64,000 bases of DNA, from the NCBI GenBank assembly GCA_002224055.1, contig AZLU01000168.1, positions 1-64,000 of the forward strand, written 5' to 3'. The translations under genes were made by a program, and so were the position numbers. Below are positions 48,456 through 60,677 of the stretch, in pieces. The notes under the pieces were generated by a model. That model was not told the origin of the DNA. It saw only the letters and a program-made list of their open reading frames with translations, and made no database searches. Within the stretch, counting starts at the first letter, position 1; each line of letters starts with the position of its first letter. This stretch comes from Pezizomycotina sp. ARF18. Taxonomy: Eukaryota; Ascomycota.

Positions 48456-51172
48456 ATGACCTCCAAGTGTAGTCCCCATGGCGCGGGCACGTCCTCTCTC
48501 AGGGCCCAGACGGGTTACTTACCAATTGAGAGCTACGGTTCGTTCAAATTTTACCAGCGAAGCATTGCTGTTCTTTGGATTGGCTTGCACTGTTTATACT
48601 GAGAATTACTCGTGATAAAGGTCTGATTGGTAATATGCATACCGCGGCACTCGTTGGTATGGATGGTGGCCTCGACAGTCTGTGTTGGTAAGGTTCAGCT
48701 GCTCGTTGAAATTTCATTTTAAATACAAAACTAAGCCCATAAGAGACGATTCCCGAGAATACTAAGAACGTTTTTGTTCGTACAGGCCAGACTTCGATTC
48801 GCCGAGTGTGTTTGCAGGATATTGGACTGCAACAAAGGAGGCCACTTCTCGATTTCGCCATATGACGATTCCGAGAAGGCCGGAAGGACGCCTACACTCC
48901 TCCCACTTCCAAGCAGCAGTATTTGCCATCCAATAACATCTTGCAGACCAAGTTCCTCCACGAAGATGGCGTCTTGAGCCTGCTTGATTTCTTCCACAGG
49001 CCTGCCACAGATCGCCTGATGACTGGTGTGGCGGCGGGAATGGACTGAAGAAATACCTCCTCCGCCGTGTGTCCTGCATCCGAGGCGAGATGGCGATTAA
49101 CGTGGAGTGCTTCCCGGCGTTTGACTATGCCAGGGAAGGACATACTACTGAAATCCAGAATAATCTTGGGAAACATGGGGTTATTGCGAGAATTCTTTTC
49201 AAATCTGAGAGCGGTGAGTTCACATTGCTTACCTGATAAGTTCTGAACTATACGCCGTTATTAAAATATGTCCATTTCATTTTTCTAAAACTTTCGCTAA
49301 CCTTCGTAATTTTCTTTCTAAAATATAGGCAAACTCAACCTTCAGCTAGACGTCACGGCTGATTCCGGGGACAGCGAATTCGGTAACCCTGATATCGAAT
49401 TTAAAGAGGAAGAGCGTGAACCACACCTTGGACCTGGAGCGACCTCTAAAATCTTGCTCAAAGAAGGGCAGAAAGTTTCTTTCGTTCTCAGAGAGATACC
49501 AGAGGACCCAATGACACCATAACGCCAAATGACGTGGAGAGATACCAGAAGGAAACCACCGCTTACTGGTTCAACTGGATCTCTCAATCTAAGTACACCG
49601 GCCGCTACCGCGAGGTTGTAGCTCGCAGCTTGATGATCCTCAAATGCTTACGTTCGAGCCCACCGGTGCGATCGTCGCGGCACCTACATTCTCGCTGCCT
49701 GAAGACGTTGGCGGCGGGAGAAACTGGGATTACCGCTTCACGTGGGTCCGCGATGCGTCCTTTACGATCTACATCCTGTTGCGTATGGATTTACCGCCGA
49801 GGCGGAGGCATACATGGGTTTCATATCGAACAGGTTGAAGTATACCAGAACGCGGACGGGGGCTTACCGATCATGTTTGGACTCCGCGGTGAGACTGAAC
49901 TCGAGGAGATTGAGCTCAGTCACTTAGACGGATATCGCGGTTCCAAGCCTGTCCGTATTGGCAACGGTGCTGCGGATCATCTCCAGCTGGATATATACGG
50001 CGAGCTGATGGATGGAATTTATCTATACAACAAATACGAAAGCCTGTGGGTTTGATAATATGCTAAAAATCCTCCCAACCATGACACAAGGTTCACTGAT
50101 ATGCTTGCACAGATATCATGGGATTTATGGTTGGCGGTCCGTGGCATGTGCGACTATGTCTGCTCAGTCTGGAAAGCAAAAGGTAGCTTGCGCACGCTTA
50201 TCCTCCAAAATATTCTGTAGCACTTCAAAATGCTAATTTAGAGCAGATATGTCAATATGGGAGGTTCGCTCTCGCAAACAGGACTACGTCTACTCCAAGG
50301 TGCTCATGTGGGTAGCGCTAGATAGAGGCCTTCGACTTGCCGAAAAACGGAACCTGCCTTGCCCGAACCGCGAACATTGGCTCAAGACGAAAGATACAAT
50401 CTACGAATCGGTCATGGTAAACGGGTGGAATGAAGACTTCCAGTGCTTCGCACAGTCGTATGAGTCCCGAGATGTCTTGGACTCCGCGGTGCTGATAAGT
50501 ATGGCTTTCGAAATATGCCTTTAAATCTTTGGTTTGCTTGTGAGTGACAATATGCTAAAATCGGTTTTTGTTATCTCAGTGCCGCTAGTATTCTTCATCG
50601 CACCAAATGATCCTAGGTTTTTGTCGACCATCGATAGGATCCTGAGACCCCAGAGAAAGGCGGACTTACTTCGACTGGGCTGGTTTACCGCTACGATACA
50701 ATGAGGGCAGAAGATGGTAAGATCACTTTATGAAACAAGTAAAACATTTCCATGATAAGACAATTGCTAACCAGAATTACCACTGTAGGTGTCGGCGGTC
50801 GCGAGGGTTCCTTCTCAATGTGTACCTTCTGGCTCGTAGAAGCTCTTACTAGGGTAAGCTGGCAAGAGAAAGTGAAAGCAAAAAAAAAGGAAATAAAGAA
50901 ACGGCCTATAGAGTATTTTCTTTCATACATATATCTAACTCATGCAAAATTTGACAGGCCGGTCGATACGACAAAAATACTTGGTCAAGGCGGTTAATTT
51001 ATTCGAAGGAATGCTATCGTTCTCCAACCATCTTGACATGTTCTCCGAGGAAATCGCCCGGTCCGGAGAACAACTCGGCAATACCCCCCAAGCTTTCTCG
51101 CACCTTGCTATGGTCTCTGCGGCATTCAATCTGGACCGCATTATGGCAGGAAAATATTCGGATGCGCCTTAA
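48456..51172 (+). CDS. GH15-family glycosidase (COG3387, glucoamylase/trehalase-like)
   Basis: ATG 48456 opens [20 protein letters not shown] and reaches YLPIESYG. Exon 2 (48621-48687) continues [20 protein letters not shown], and exon 3 from 48786 gives [11 protein letters not shown]. The N-terminal beta domain includes [20 protein letters not shown] and [20 protein letters not shown]. The (alpha/alpha)6 barrel begins near 49560 ([20 protein letters not shown]). It has [20 protein letters not shown] with [20 protein letters not shown], a family hallmark in which Arg and Asp line the active site. Later blocks are [47 protein letters not shown] with a likely catalytic Glu, and [20 protein letters not shown], ending at 51172. 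There is no signal peptide or starch-binding domain, so an intracellular trehalase- or glucoamylase-like enzyme is likely. At least seven introns and several base-loss slips are present. Confidence 0.85.
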
Positions 51173-52644
51173 AAGACGAGGAACATATTGGAAGGTCATC
51201 AAAACTTTGGTCACTGCTAATACTTTTCTTGAATACATCGTTCTATTGCTCAATTCTCTTTGACTTTCTTTTTTAATTTTTGTGGTCTCGCGTAGCTACT
51301 GTCTGCCTTGACCGTTAGTATAGCACCTACCAAACGTGGGAAATCGGTCTCCTACAAAGCAGATGTAACCAGCCTGAATATCAAAATTTTTTATAAAAAA
51401 AACCAAAGAAAACACATATACCCGATCATATAATTAGTCGTTTAAAATGATATTTAGCTATTATACATCGCCAATTCGGCCGCGAAGAATGATATTCTAG
51501 ATCTTAGCCTTGCCCTCCGTGTATCTAGGTCAGAAAGCAATTTTAAGCGATTTTAGCCTGAATAATGGTAGTTTATGAAACACGAGCTTCGTTTTTGGGG
51601 CTTTCCCAATTGTCTATCGTCTTGATGTTATATTTTACCGCTGGACAGGTGTTCCAGGTGGGGGGTTCAGGGACGTGAGCTAGATTTCTTTCAGGTAAAG
51701 CTTAAGGTCCCTGTCGTTTTCAAATCTATATCATTGCTAGCCGCGATTCTATTTGAGAAGAGCGAAAGGAAATATTACAATCCAGATTAGGAAGACAGTA
51801 TCTCGGTTTGTAATATAACACTTTTACTTTCGCAGCCTCTAAGAAGCGATATTCGAAATACCGGTTTTAGTCTTTTGAGCCTATTCATTCGCCAACAGCG
51901 AAACCTAAGCGCAACCAATTTGAACGTGGGAAAAACGAGTTGAAATGATACACACCAGTACGGCCCAATCATTCACTAAGCTTGCCTTACCTACCTATTA
52001 CTTCCGTGAAACAGTTCCATTGTTCTTTGTCATTATTATCTTGATTTTAACTATTTTCAGGCGTTGACTTGCATTTGTCGCACCTTCTAGCTAGCTTCTT
52101 TCCTAACTAAAATATATTCAGTATCTAACAGCTGGCGTGGGATGGAAAAGCATCTGTCGCAATCGTCGTTATCTTTATTTTTCCCGTTTATCCAAGATTT
52201 CTAATCAGCAACAACCAACTAGTCGCAATCATTTCTTATGTTCCAGCATACTACATGCCTAAGAGTATTGCATGTTGTTTCTTAAACCGGTATTATAAGA
52301 AAAATTACCCCGAGACAGTGAATGGGGCTGCCCGACCTAGATGTGGTCCTTCGGATACCCGGCTCAAGTTCCAGGCAAGCTACTAAATAGCGATGAGATA
52401 TGGGAGCATTGTGATATCAACATGCATATTTATGTATTATATACCCCAGGTTCTCTTAAGTGCTCTTCGTTTTTTAATAGAGCTTGCCAGGTTCAAAAGA
52501 TTTGGGCCCTATCAACTTGAGATAGAGAAATCTTAAGGCCATTAGGACATCAAGAAGTACTCGCAATATATGTTTCCTACCTGTTCTCCTGTGCGTATCT
52601 TTTTTTCGAAAGCGCTTTTCTCAACGTTACTCAGAAGGTCATCA
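51173..52644. other. Intergenic
   Basis: AT-rich spacer of 1.5 kb between two plus-strand genes. I see no gene or clear repeat. Confidence 0.55.
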
Positions 52645-53135
52645 ATGGGACTCTCACCGTCGGGTTCACCCACGGGCTGGGAGACCGACAGCGGCCGCTC
52701 GAGCGACCATACGAGTGACCATGACCTCGATATCGAAGAACTTCCTCCGAGAGATAGGTTCCCCATCCGACCCATCCGGTCGACGTGGCCGCTCCCCTCG
52801 GGGATCCACTACGAGATCGCCAAGTGGGAGAAGATCCTGGAGTTCTGCAGGGACAGGGAGCACCACGTCACGCGGATGATACTAACGGACTGGGAAGGAC
52901 CCGACGACCCTTTAAACCCGAGAAACTTTCCGAGGTGGAAGAAGTGTACTGCGTTTTATAGTTGGATGATGTGCTTTATTAACAACATCGGGGCGTCGAT
53001 TATATCGCTCGCGGTGCCGAAGTTAATGGAAGATTTCCATACGGAGAGGCTGGTGGTTATCCTTGGTGTTTCTTTTTACGGTGGGTCTCCTGCTCTACTG
53101 GATTCTGAAATTTTGTAGTTTATACAGCAAGGAAT

Positions 53136-53175
<40 letters not shown>

Positions 53176-54884
53176 ATGCATATTTAATATTTTAGATCCC
53201 GCAGTGGAAAAGCAATTTCTGACATCCTACAATGAAAAAGTCCTGGGTTTAGGAATGGGTCCCTTATTACGGCTCCGTTGTCCGAAGAATACGGGAGGAA
53301 GAACGTATACGTCGTAACGTACACTTTGTTCATATATTCTCAGCTACCTACGGCGTATGGCGCTAGAGGGGTCTCGCTATGGGCTTGGATTTTCATAAGA
53401 TTTTTGGCGGGATGCTTTGCCAGTCCAGGGCCTGCGGTAAGCGATAGAAGCCTATTTCTAAAATTATCGAAATATAAATCCGAGGATCTTATACTAACGG
53501 CGGCTGTGGTTGCAGGTTGGCACTGGTACCATCACAGATGTAAGTCATCCACTTGATTCAAGAAATGGATTATTAAGATTGTGACGATAGCTAATTTACT
53601 GATTCTAATAGCTTTTTCCGGTATCGATCCCTCGATCTCTCAAATAGAAAAAGGACATATTTAAATTGGACGAACGTTTAATCGACCTAATGATATTTTA
53701 GCCAGAAGTTAGGGCCCTACCCACCCTGATACAGATAGGCTTTGCATTTGGCGGTCCATCTATGGGGCCGGTGATATCAGCCTGATAGTACAAGACAACA
53801 ATTGGCGATGGATCATTTGGACGACGCTGATCCTCGCTTTGTGTCTGTATCCATTATAATATGTATGCCCGAGACATACAAGAACACTACTGGCGTTATA
53901 GAGCGCTTGAGAGGAACATGACCGGAGTGCCGGTCTTTGGACCGCCGCGCAGGAAATTTTGGCCTATGCTCAAAGTCACGATGAGTCGACCGCTAGTTTT
54001 AATCGTAACCGAACCGGTATATATACTAAGAGAAGATGATCTACCCGTGCTCATATCTGCTCAAAAGCTTAAAGGATCACTAACTTCCCTACAGATAGTA
54101 CTTTTATTTGGCCTATATTCGGCCTTCGTTTATGCTCTTCTGTATGGGTGTACGTCGAGTGTAAGCTAGAGGTTCTCTGCACAATTTGACATACGTATAT
54201 TTTTACATAAATACGAAGATTACTCATTAATAATCCTTCCAGATACCTACATATACCAGCAAGTCTACGGTTTCAGTGTGGCTCAATCCGGTCTACCATT
54301 CCTCGCAGTAGTATTCGGAGTGGCCCTCGCCGTTCCAGTATATTATTATATTTTCGAACCCCTCTACCGCAGGCAGCCGGCTCCGCAGGTGCCCGAAGCG
54401 AGGTTGCCGCCGATGATATCTGGAGCCATTGCACTACCCATAAGCCTTTTCATGTTCGGCTGGACAGCGGGAACGGGCAAACACTGGATCGCGCCGCTGA
54501 TTTCAGAGGTCATTTACGGTTTCAGCACTTTAATGGTATTTTTGCCGGCGATAACGTACACGGGCGACGCGTTCCCCACAGTAGCGGCAAGCGTTTCTGG
54601 TGCGAATTCAATGCTGCGATACAGCGCGGGATTTGTATTCCCTTTGCTTTCGAGGCAAGTAAGTACCCATTACTGCTTGGCTTCCTTGTTCTCACTAAAA
54701 AAATTTTTTTTTAACGTTTCTTCAATCATGATTCAAAAGTGTTTGAAGCGCTAGGGATCAAGTGGGAATGACCCTCCTCGGCGGCCTTTCGCTACTACTC
54801 ATGCCGATGCCGTTTGCCTTCATGAAATGGGGGGCAGCGCACGCGCAAGAGGAAGATACAATAGACTCCATACGATCCAGATGA
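52645..54884 (+). CDS. MFS transporter, DHA1 (drug:H+ antiporter) type
   Basis: ATG 52645 (an upstream in-frame ATG at 52570 is possible) starts a hydrophilic N-terminus, MGLSPSGSPTGWETDSGRSS, with the family block RMILTDWEGPDDPLNPRNFP before TM1 (FYSWMMCFINNIGASIISLA). After an intron carrying T21-A22, TM2-TM4 follow: VLGLGMGPL, LSEEYGRKNVYVVTYTLFIY (the motif-A loop) and LWAWIFIRFLAGCFASPGPA. The central loop is VFGPPRRKFWPMLKVTMSRP. The second half has IVLLFGLYSAFVYALLYG, SVAQSGLPFLAVVFGVALAV, IALPISLFMFGWTAGTGKHW and VSGANSMLRYSAGFVFPLLS, and the last helix GMTLLGGLSLLLMPMPFAFM. It ends near 54884. The region 53600-53850 is degraded in reading frame. At least five introns are present. Substrate unknown; plasma membrane efflux is the usual role. 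Confidence 0.85.
53135..53177. repeat. T21-A22 perfect palindromic tract inside an MFS intron
   Basis: Twenty-one T are followed by 22 A with no spacer, inside the first intron of the MFS transporter gene. The transcript could form a long A:U hairpin within the intron. Confidence 0.95.
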
Positions 54885-55658
54885 TACAAGGTACGGTATT
54901 TTGATTTTGTTCAGAGGTGAAATTGGAGCCTAGCTCCGTCAGTCGACTTCGCAATTTCTTTCTTTGTTCTGAATATGATACGTCGCAGAACGAATATTCC
55001 GTGGTAGGGTATATTCTAGATCCCGGGATTTCTCGAAGCACCAGCTTACCATGTAGCCATTAAAGCTTAGTATAGGCGAATTATGAGCGGATACTGTCCA
55101 TCTGGTTTGGATATCAAACAGAAATCTGTCCGGAATCTTACTTGTGAACAAAGAGCGTCACACCGGGATGAAACACTCTTGAGAAACAGCTTGATGAAGC
55201 AGCTTTGAGCTTCTCGCGGAAAAAACATACAATTTTGTTTGAACCTGTCCATGACCCCGATAAGCACAAGTGCCCAAACAACAATGTCAGTTTCAAATGT
55301 GGAGAACAAAGAACACCATATATTCGCCATTATGAGACTCTTTTACCTATTATTATGCTTTCTCTTTGCATCTAAAGATCAGTGAAGATTCTCCAGGTCG
55401 AGGCGAAGTGCTATCTCACTTAGACTTCTGACATTTCGTTCTATTTATAATCCGATATATCAAGCGCATACACACAGCACTTTTATTTATCTCATTATTT
55501 CCTGACCTTAGAATAGATTTAGTTTCGATTATCATAAGAGGTTGTTTCTTTCAATGTTTCAAGACAGTCTTCCCTAGCACGCATCAGAGGGAAGTTGAAA
55601 GCCGGTTTAAACTAAAAGTACTTCGTGTATTTCTATTATATACCGTGAGCTTTCTTCC
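54885..55658. other. Intergenic
   Basis: Spacer between the MFS gene and the next plus-strand gene. No gene recognised. Confidence 0.55.
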
Positions 55659-56695
55659 ATGAATCATGAGTTCTGTAAAGCTGCCAACCCAAATTTAGAA
55701 TCTAGCAAGTCCTCTAAGTGGTTATCGCCGTCAGAAGGGAAATTCTCTCTGTCGCCCTCAAGGAATCGTCCAAAACGTTTCCTCCGAAGTCCAGACCGGA
55801 ACCCCTGCTGCTGCTACACCAGAGGGTCTTCAAAGTTCAGCAACTGCTTCCGGGAAATCTTCAAGAACGGCTGCTAATCACCATCGACCGCAAGATCTAA
55901 CCCTATCGCTCCATCTTCGGCGGGTCATCAAAGTGGCACATCGAGATCGGACAAGGACCCGGATTGAGGCCGCGATTTCAACCCGAACCTGTGGAAAAGT
56001 CAAAGAAATCGTCTCCTAAACACGTTACTAAAGCACCTGCAAAGGTAGCAGAGGAGCTCCAACCAATTTCGAAGAAAAGGACGAAGCTATCACGCCAGAC
56101 CCAACAACAGAAGAAAAGAACCTTCCTGGAAAATTGAATATAGTCGAACCACCAAGTCCAACAGGAGACGAATTACTCAAGAGACCGTTCGCAAGAGAAG
56201 ATAACAAAACGGCAAAAATCATGCCAGCGTTTACGTTTTCGCCGGACGATCCTTTCACCGTTAACCTCGGCAGGAATAATAATAATAACGCCAGGAGAGG
56301 TGACGGCGCAAGGCACAACAAATCTGAAACCGATTCTTCTTCGTCCGACGACGATGCTCCGTACCTTGACCCTGACCCTGAATTCGACGATACCGAATAC
56401 GAGGATTACCCTGCGACTTTTACGCATAAGCGAAGGAAGTTCTCGGAGCGTCTCCGCGACAGTGATAACACCTGCCGCCGCCGTTACGCATGTAAATGTC
56501 AGTGCTCGATGACGTATGATGAGATACTGGACGAAATGGGGTGCGGACCGACGAGAAGATGGTTCGTAAATTTTTCTACTATGGCATCCGTATGTTGGGT
56601 ATCTTCTTGCTGTGGAGCGCGCTCGCGAGGCGGAGATGATGCTTAGACTCGCGGCTTATGGAAATGGCGGAGCGTTTATTCTTGACGAGCTTTGA
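55659..56695 (+). CDS. Hypothetical protein with acidic linker and conserved-looking C-terminus
   Basis: A plausible start is ATG 55659 (MNHEFCKAANPNLESSKSSK). Ser/Lys-rich text continues in shifting frames to EAPTNFEEKDEAITPDPTTE near 56070. A clean frame from 56134 then reads MNIVEPPSPTGDELLKRPFA, IMPAFTFSPDDPFTVNLGRN with an Asn run, SSSSDDDAPYLDPDPEFDDT (acidic), and SMTYDEILDEMGCGPTRRW. After one more slip it ends YLLAVERAREAEMMLRLAAY and GNGGAFILDEL at 56695. The ordered final 50 residues with the DEILDEMG motif are probably the conserved part. I do not recognise the family; the start and upstream exons are uncertain. Confidence 0.5.
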
Positions 56696-57169
56696 TCATT
56701 TGAGCTCTTTCATCATTCTTTCTATTCTATCTCTATAATTCTGGTTCCATCTGTAATCGTGTCAATTATATGAATATAGCCTGGCCGATTTTGCAAAACA
56801 CCGATATCAGTTCACTCCAAGTCTACTCTAACGGTGGCGCATCTAATTATTATTCTGTGTGGGAAGCTGCGTGCCAGATTTTGCTGTACTTCTCGTACGT
56901 CGTTGTATCCTTGCGCGTAATCAAAATTAATAAAAATTGACCTGTGCTACTTGCGTATTCATATTTGGATCTCTGCTCGAAATAAATGTGTGCAACGGGA
57001 CATAATATATATCATACAGCATAAAGAGAGTACAAGTTTCAAGCTCCGCCTGTTAAAATAAATAATCAAAAAATTCAATATAAACTTACATTAGTTAGAA
57101 AGAAAAACAGCGAGGTACATTACAAATTCAATAGGCATTAAAGATACTCAAATAAATATGCGTGACTCA
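56696..57169. other. Intergenic between convergent genes
   Basis: Short AT-rich spacer holding the 3' ends of the flanking genes. Nothing else seen. Confidence 0.6.
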
Positions 57170-57593
57170 TTACAATCTTGACTTGCCCTCTGAGACTGTG
57201 ATCTCGCTCACGAGTGCCTCCCAACCAGTCGCCAGCGCCATCGTCGTAACCATCGGGTTTACCCGGACGCCGTCGGGAACAGAGACGCATCAGCGACGTA
57301 GACGCCCCGCTTACCGTAAGCTTGCCTTTATCGTCTACGACGCCGAGCTTCGAGGTACCCATGCGAGCCGTGCCCATCTGATGTGCTGTACCGAAGGTAT
57401 TCGGGTTGGGCAGGCCGTTGTACTCTACCTCCTTGATAACTTCTTGAACGCGGTGCTATCGGCCTCCTTTGTAGCATTTTCTTGCTTGACGTAGGTCGGA
57501 GCTCCTAATATGGGTAGATTGATTTCGGTTGCACCAGCTGTCGGGTACAGTTATGCCGTTAGCCCTATCCCAATATCACAATTTGAAAGGAAC

Positions 57594-57630
<37 letters not shown>

Positions 57631-59860
57631 CTTGACGCACACCGCATGCAACATCTTGCAAGCCCCAACGAGAGTCTCTAGCATACTCTTGCGGTCCTGA
57701 GCGGAAGGGACGTAATCGATGTGGTAGTCACCCTTGGAGTCAATCCATATTCGCCCGGACCCTTGGTCGCGGTTGACGAGCACGTGGCCGGCCATTTGGT
57801 TGAAGGTAAGGAGCTTCCGCTTGTAGTCGAGGGCTCCACCCCACTGCATCGCGGTCATGCCGATGCCCGGCAACATCAGCATGCCCTCGATCCTCGTGCC
57901 GTATCCGTTGCCCGTGTTGCCGTCGAAGTCAGTGTTAACCGCGGTGAGGATGCCACCCTCCCAAGGACGCTGCTCCTTGGCCAGACCGAGTTCATGCACA
58001 TGGCTGGATGGAGGTGCAGATTTCTTCTAGATTGTAGTTCTATATACAAACGTTAGGCCATAAATGCTTATAAGGGTGAAGAAAAAGGAATACGTATCTT
58101 ACCTTAACGCCACTTCTCAACAGAAGAGCTGGGGTATTAAGAGTTCCTGAAGCTACGACAACCTTGGAAGCCTTGATGACAACGTGCACACCTCTTTCGA
58201 ATCCTGCCCTTCCTCCACCTGCCCTTGACGCCGTAAGCCTGTCCATTTTTATCAAACAGTACTTTGTCCGCCTCGAAACCTTGAATGAACTTTGCGCCGC
58301 GGTCCCTAGCATCAAGTAAGAACGTGCGGGCGGTGCCTTGCTTGCCGCCTCCTCCAGGGAGATCAGAGTGGCCGTTCCCCTACAGCCGATGGTACAGTAG
58401 TGTCCGCAAACCTTGGCATGTTCTCGGGATCGATAATGTTCTGGGGGACGGCTTGGACACTTTGCCCGAGCAGATGGCTCCCCCTGAGCGTGGCGTAATT
58501 CGAGACATTGTGATCTTTCTCCAGGAAATTGACCACGGACATTTTCTCGCAGACGTAATCCATGCATTCCTGGAACTCGCTCGTCTGAACGAAGTCGAGG
58601 CCGTATTTCTCCGCCCATTCCTGGCGTACGGATGCGGGAGCTGCCAGGAAACGCTCCAGTTGATGGTACTACCACCTCCCCATGCACTGTATTCACACGA
58701 TAGCCATTAGCCATCTCCTAGGGGCTTTTTGGGGGAAAAAATTGATTTGAAAATTTACCTCCGGCTAAGACGGTAAAATTACCGTCTTCTGTTTGCGCCA
58801 GCGCTTTCTTCTCAAACAGGCGCTGTAACCCTTCTCGCTCTGTTCGTGGCAATTCGTGCGGTTCGAACCAGTATCCCTTGTCGACCACCATGACCTGGTG
58901 GTGGGGCAGGTCCGATGCGAGACGAGACGCAATGACACCGCCGCCGGAACCAGATCCGACGACCAAGATGGAAGTCGTCAGTTCAATTGGTTCAGCTTCG
59001 CGCGAACCTTAGAGCTCTTCGAGCTTAAGGCTTCGATGTCTTCGAACTTGAAGGTTGGTTCGGCGGACGCCTTTTCAGCGGAAGCCTTCAAGGCCGCATC
59101 CGCCTCATCGAGAACGGATACCCCGGAAACTGCATGGCCTTGTGCGCGATAGGGCTGGCGCGCTGGTAGCCGAATTTCCTAATGTCTACTCGTGCACAGA
59201 GTGTTAATATATTCCAACGGCATATATCTCTTCATAGAAAGGAAAATAATTTGAAAAATAAAAAGGGTAGTTTCGAAGGCACTAGATTTCTGGGAGACAC
59301 TAACAGCAAAAGTCTTGTTATTTTCTTAAAAGTGCCTGTCCGGGCTGTAGCCCACCCTCTGAGGATAACCTCGACATCCTTGCGCGGAAGCTGAGCGATG
59401 GGTGTTGAGTAGCCAGTGAAAAGTAGGGCGCCAATCCGCGTACTAAATACAAATATTAAAATGTCAACCATGTGAATATGTTTTATACGAGGACTTCCAA
59501 TTGTAAAAATAATATCAAAGAAATCCACTGAAGGTTTGCAATTTGGTTGAAAGAAACGCACTTGAGAATATCGAGTAGAGTCTTAAGCTCTTTTATCTTC
59601 TCTCGGGGATATCATTATTGAAAATATTTGGACGTCCTCGACGAATTCCTTGCAATCGCTGGCGGCCTCCTTTGCGAAGGCTTCAATGACGGCGTCATCT
59701 ACGCTTTTTACGGCGAAGGCCTTGTATGCCCTTTTCAACTCCAGCGTCTCTTCTGGAGTAAGGGGGCTGATGATGGCATCAAAATATGGAAAAGTGTGTT
59801 CCACTGAGCGTCAGAGAATACACTATCCTGCGGCCGCTCGTATACTCTGATGTTCGCCAT
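57170..59860 (-). CDS. Long-chain fatty alcohol oxidase (FAO type, GMC oxidoreductase)
   Basis: FAO enzymes oxidise long-chain or omega-hydroxy alcohols to aldehydes with FAD, making H2O2, usually on peroxisomal or ER membranes. ATG 59860 opens MANIRVYERPQDSVFSDAQW, then DAIISPLTPEETLELKRAYK. After an intron (donor GTGCGT near 59562, acceptor TTAG near 59443) comes RIGALLFTGYSTPIAQLPRK. The FAD Rossmann motif is SILVVGSGSGGGVIASRLAS, followed by VMVVDKGYWFEPHELPRTER. After another intron, AWGGGSTINWSVSWQLP is the GMC signature, then EFQECMDYVCEKM. Later come KASKVVVASGTLNTPALLLR, GMLMLPGIGMTAMQWGGALD, QMGTARMGTSKLGVVDDKGK and GVYVADASLFPTASG. The end, NPMVTTMALATGWEALVSEI, stops at 57170. One intron contains a 32-nt A tract on the plus strand (57597-57628). 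At least six one-base slips, such as GGGG read as GGG near 57260, interrupt it. Confidence 0.9.
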
Positions 59861-60639
59861 CGCCACCAAAATAAAACAGTGCGCCGCTAAGGCCAAGAAG
59901 CGAAAGATCGGATGGCAAAAAAAAAAAAAAAAAAAGAGGAAATCAAGATATTACTTATCCACAAATGTATTTTCTTTCTCGTTTCTTCTGGAGTATAGGT
60001 TAATACAGGAAATAGCTCTGAAGAACAAAAGAATATCAAGAATCAGACAGGGGGAGTACAAGAGAGGGCAGTGATTGTAACAGTAGTTTTAGGTGGCACC
60101 GCTAGCGTTCAAATATATAAAAAGCGAAAGCATCTGTGAACTAATTTATACCGAGGATATTCTGGAACATCGCCGCGTGCGTGTCAGTTGTGCGATACAG
60201 TAGTAAGTTAGTCAAGGAACCACAACCCAACATTCTGGGGGGGGCGGGCGGGTAAGATAGCGGAGTTTGGAAACGCTCCGATCTTCCCCCCCCCAAAAGC
60301 ATGAACTGCCGAGTTCAGGGATCATTATTTTAATCAAAGGAGAATCAATGAAATGGAGATGAAATTTTAATAAAATGGTATGACAGGCCAATTACAACCG
60401 CTCCTGTTCAGGCCCTGTTTGAATGTCGTGCTATTCAACCTCTCTCTGATCGCTGAAGTTTTTTTTTTTTTTTTTTTTTTTTTTTCCCAGGGAAGCTCTT
60501 CTTCCAGTTGAGATAACTTTTCTGCGTAGAGACAAGCCAATGAATGTATGGCTGCAAGGGATGAAGCGAGCCATCTGTCACCTTTCATGACTTGTATCTA
60601 CTACCACTACTCAGTTATATTTGATAATCTTTATTCATT

Positions 60640-60677
<38 letters not shown>

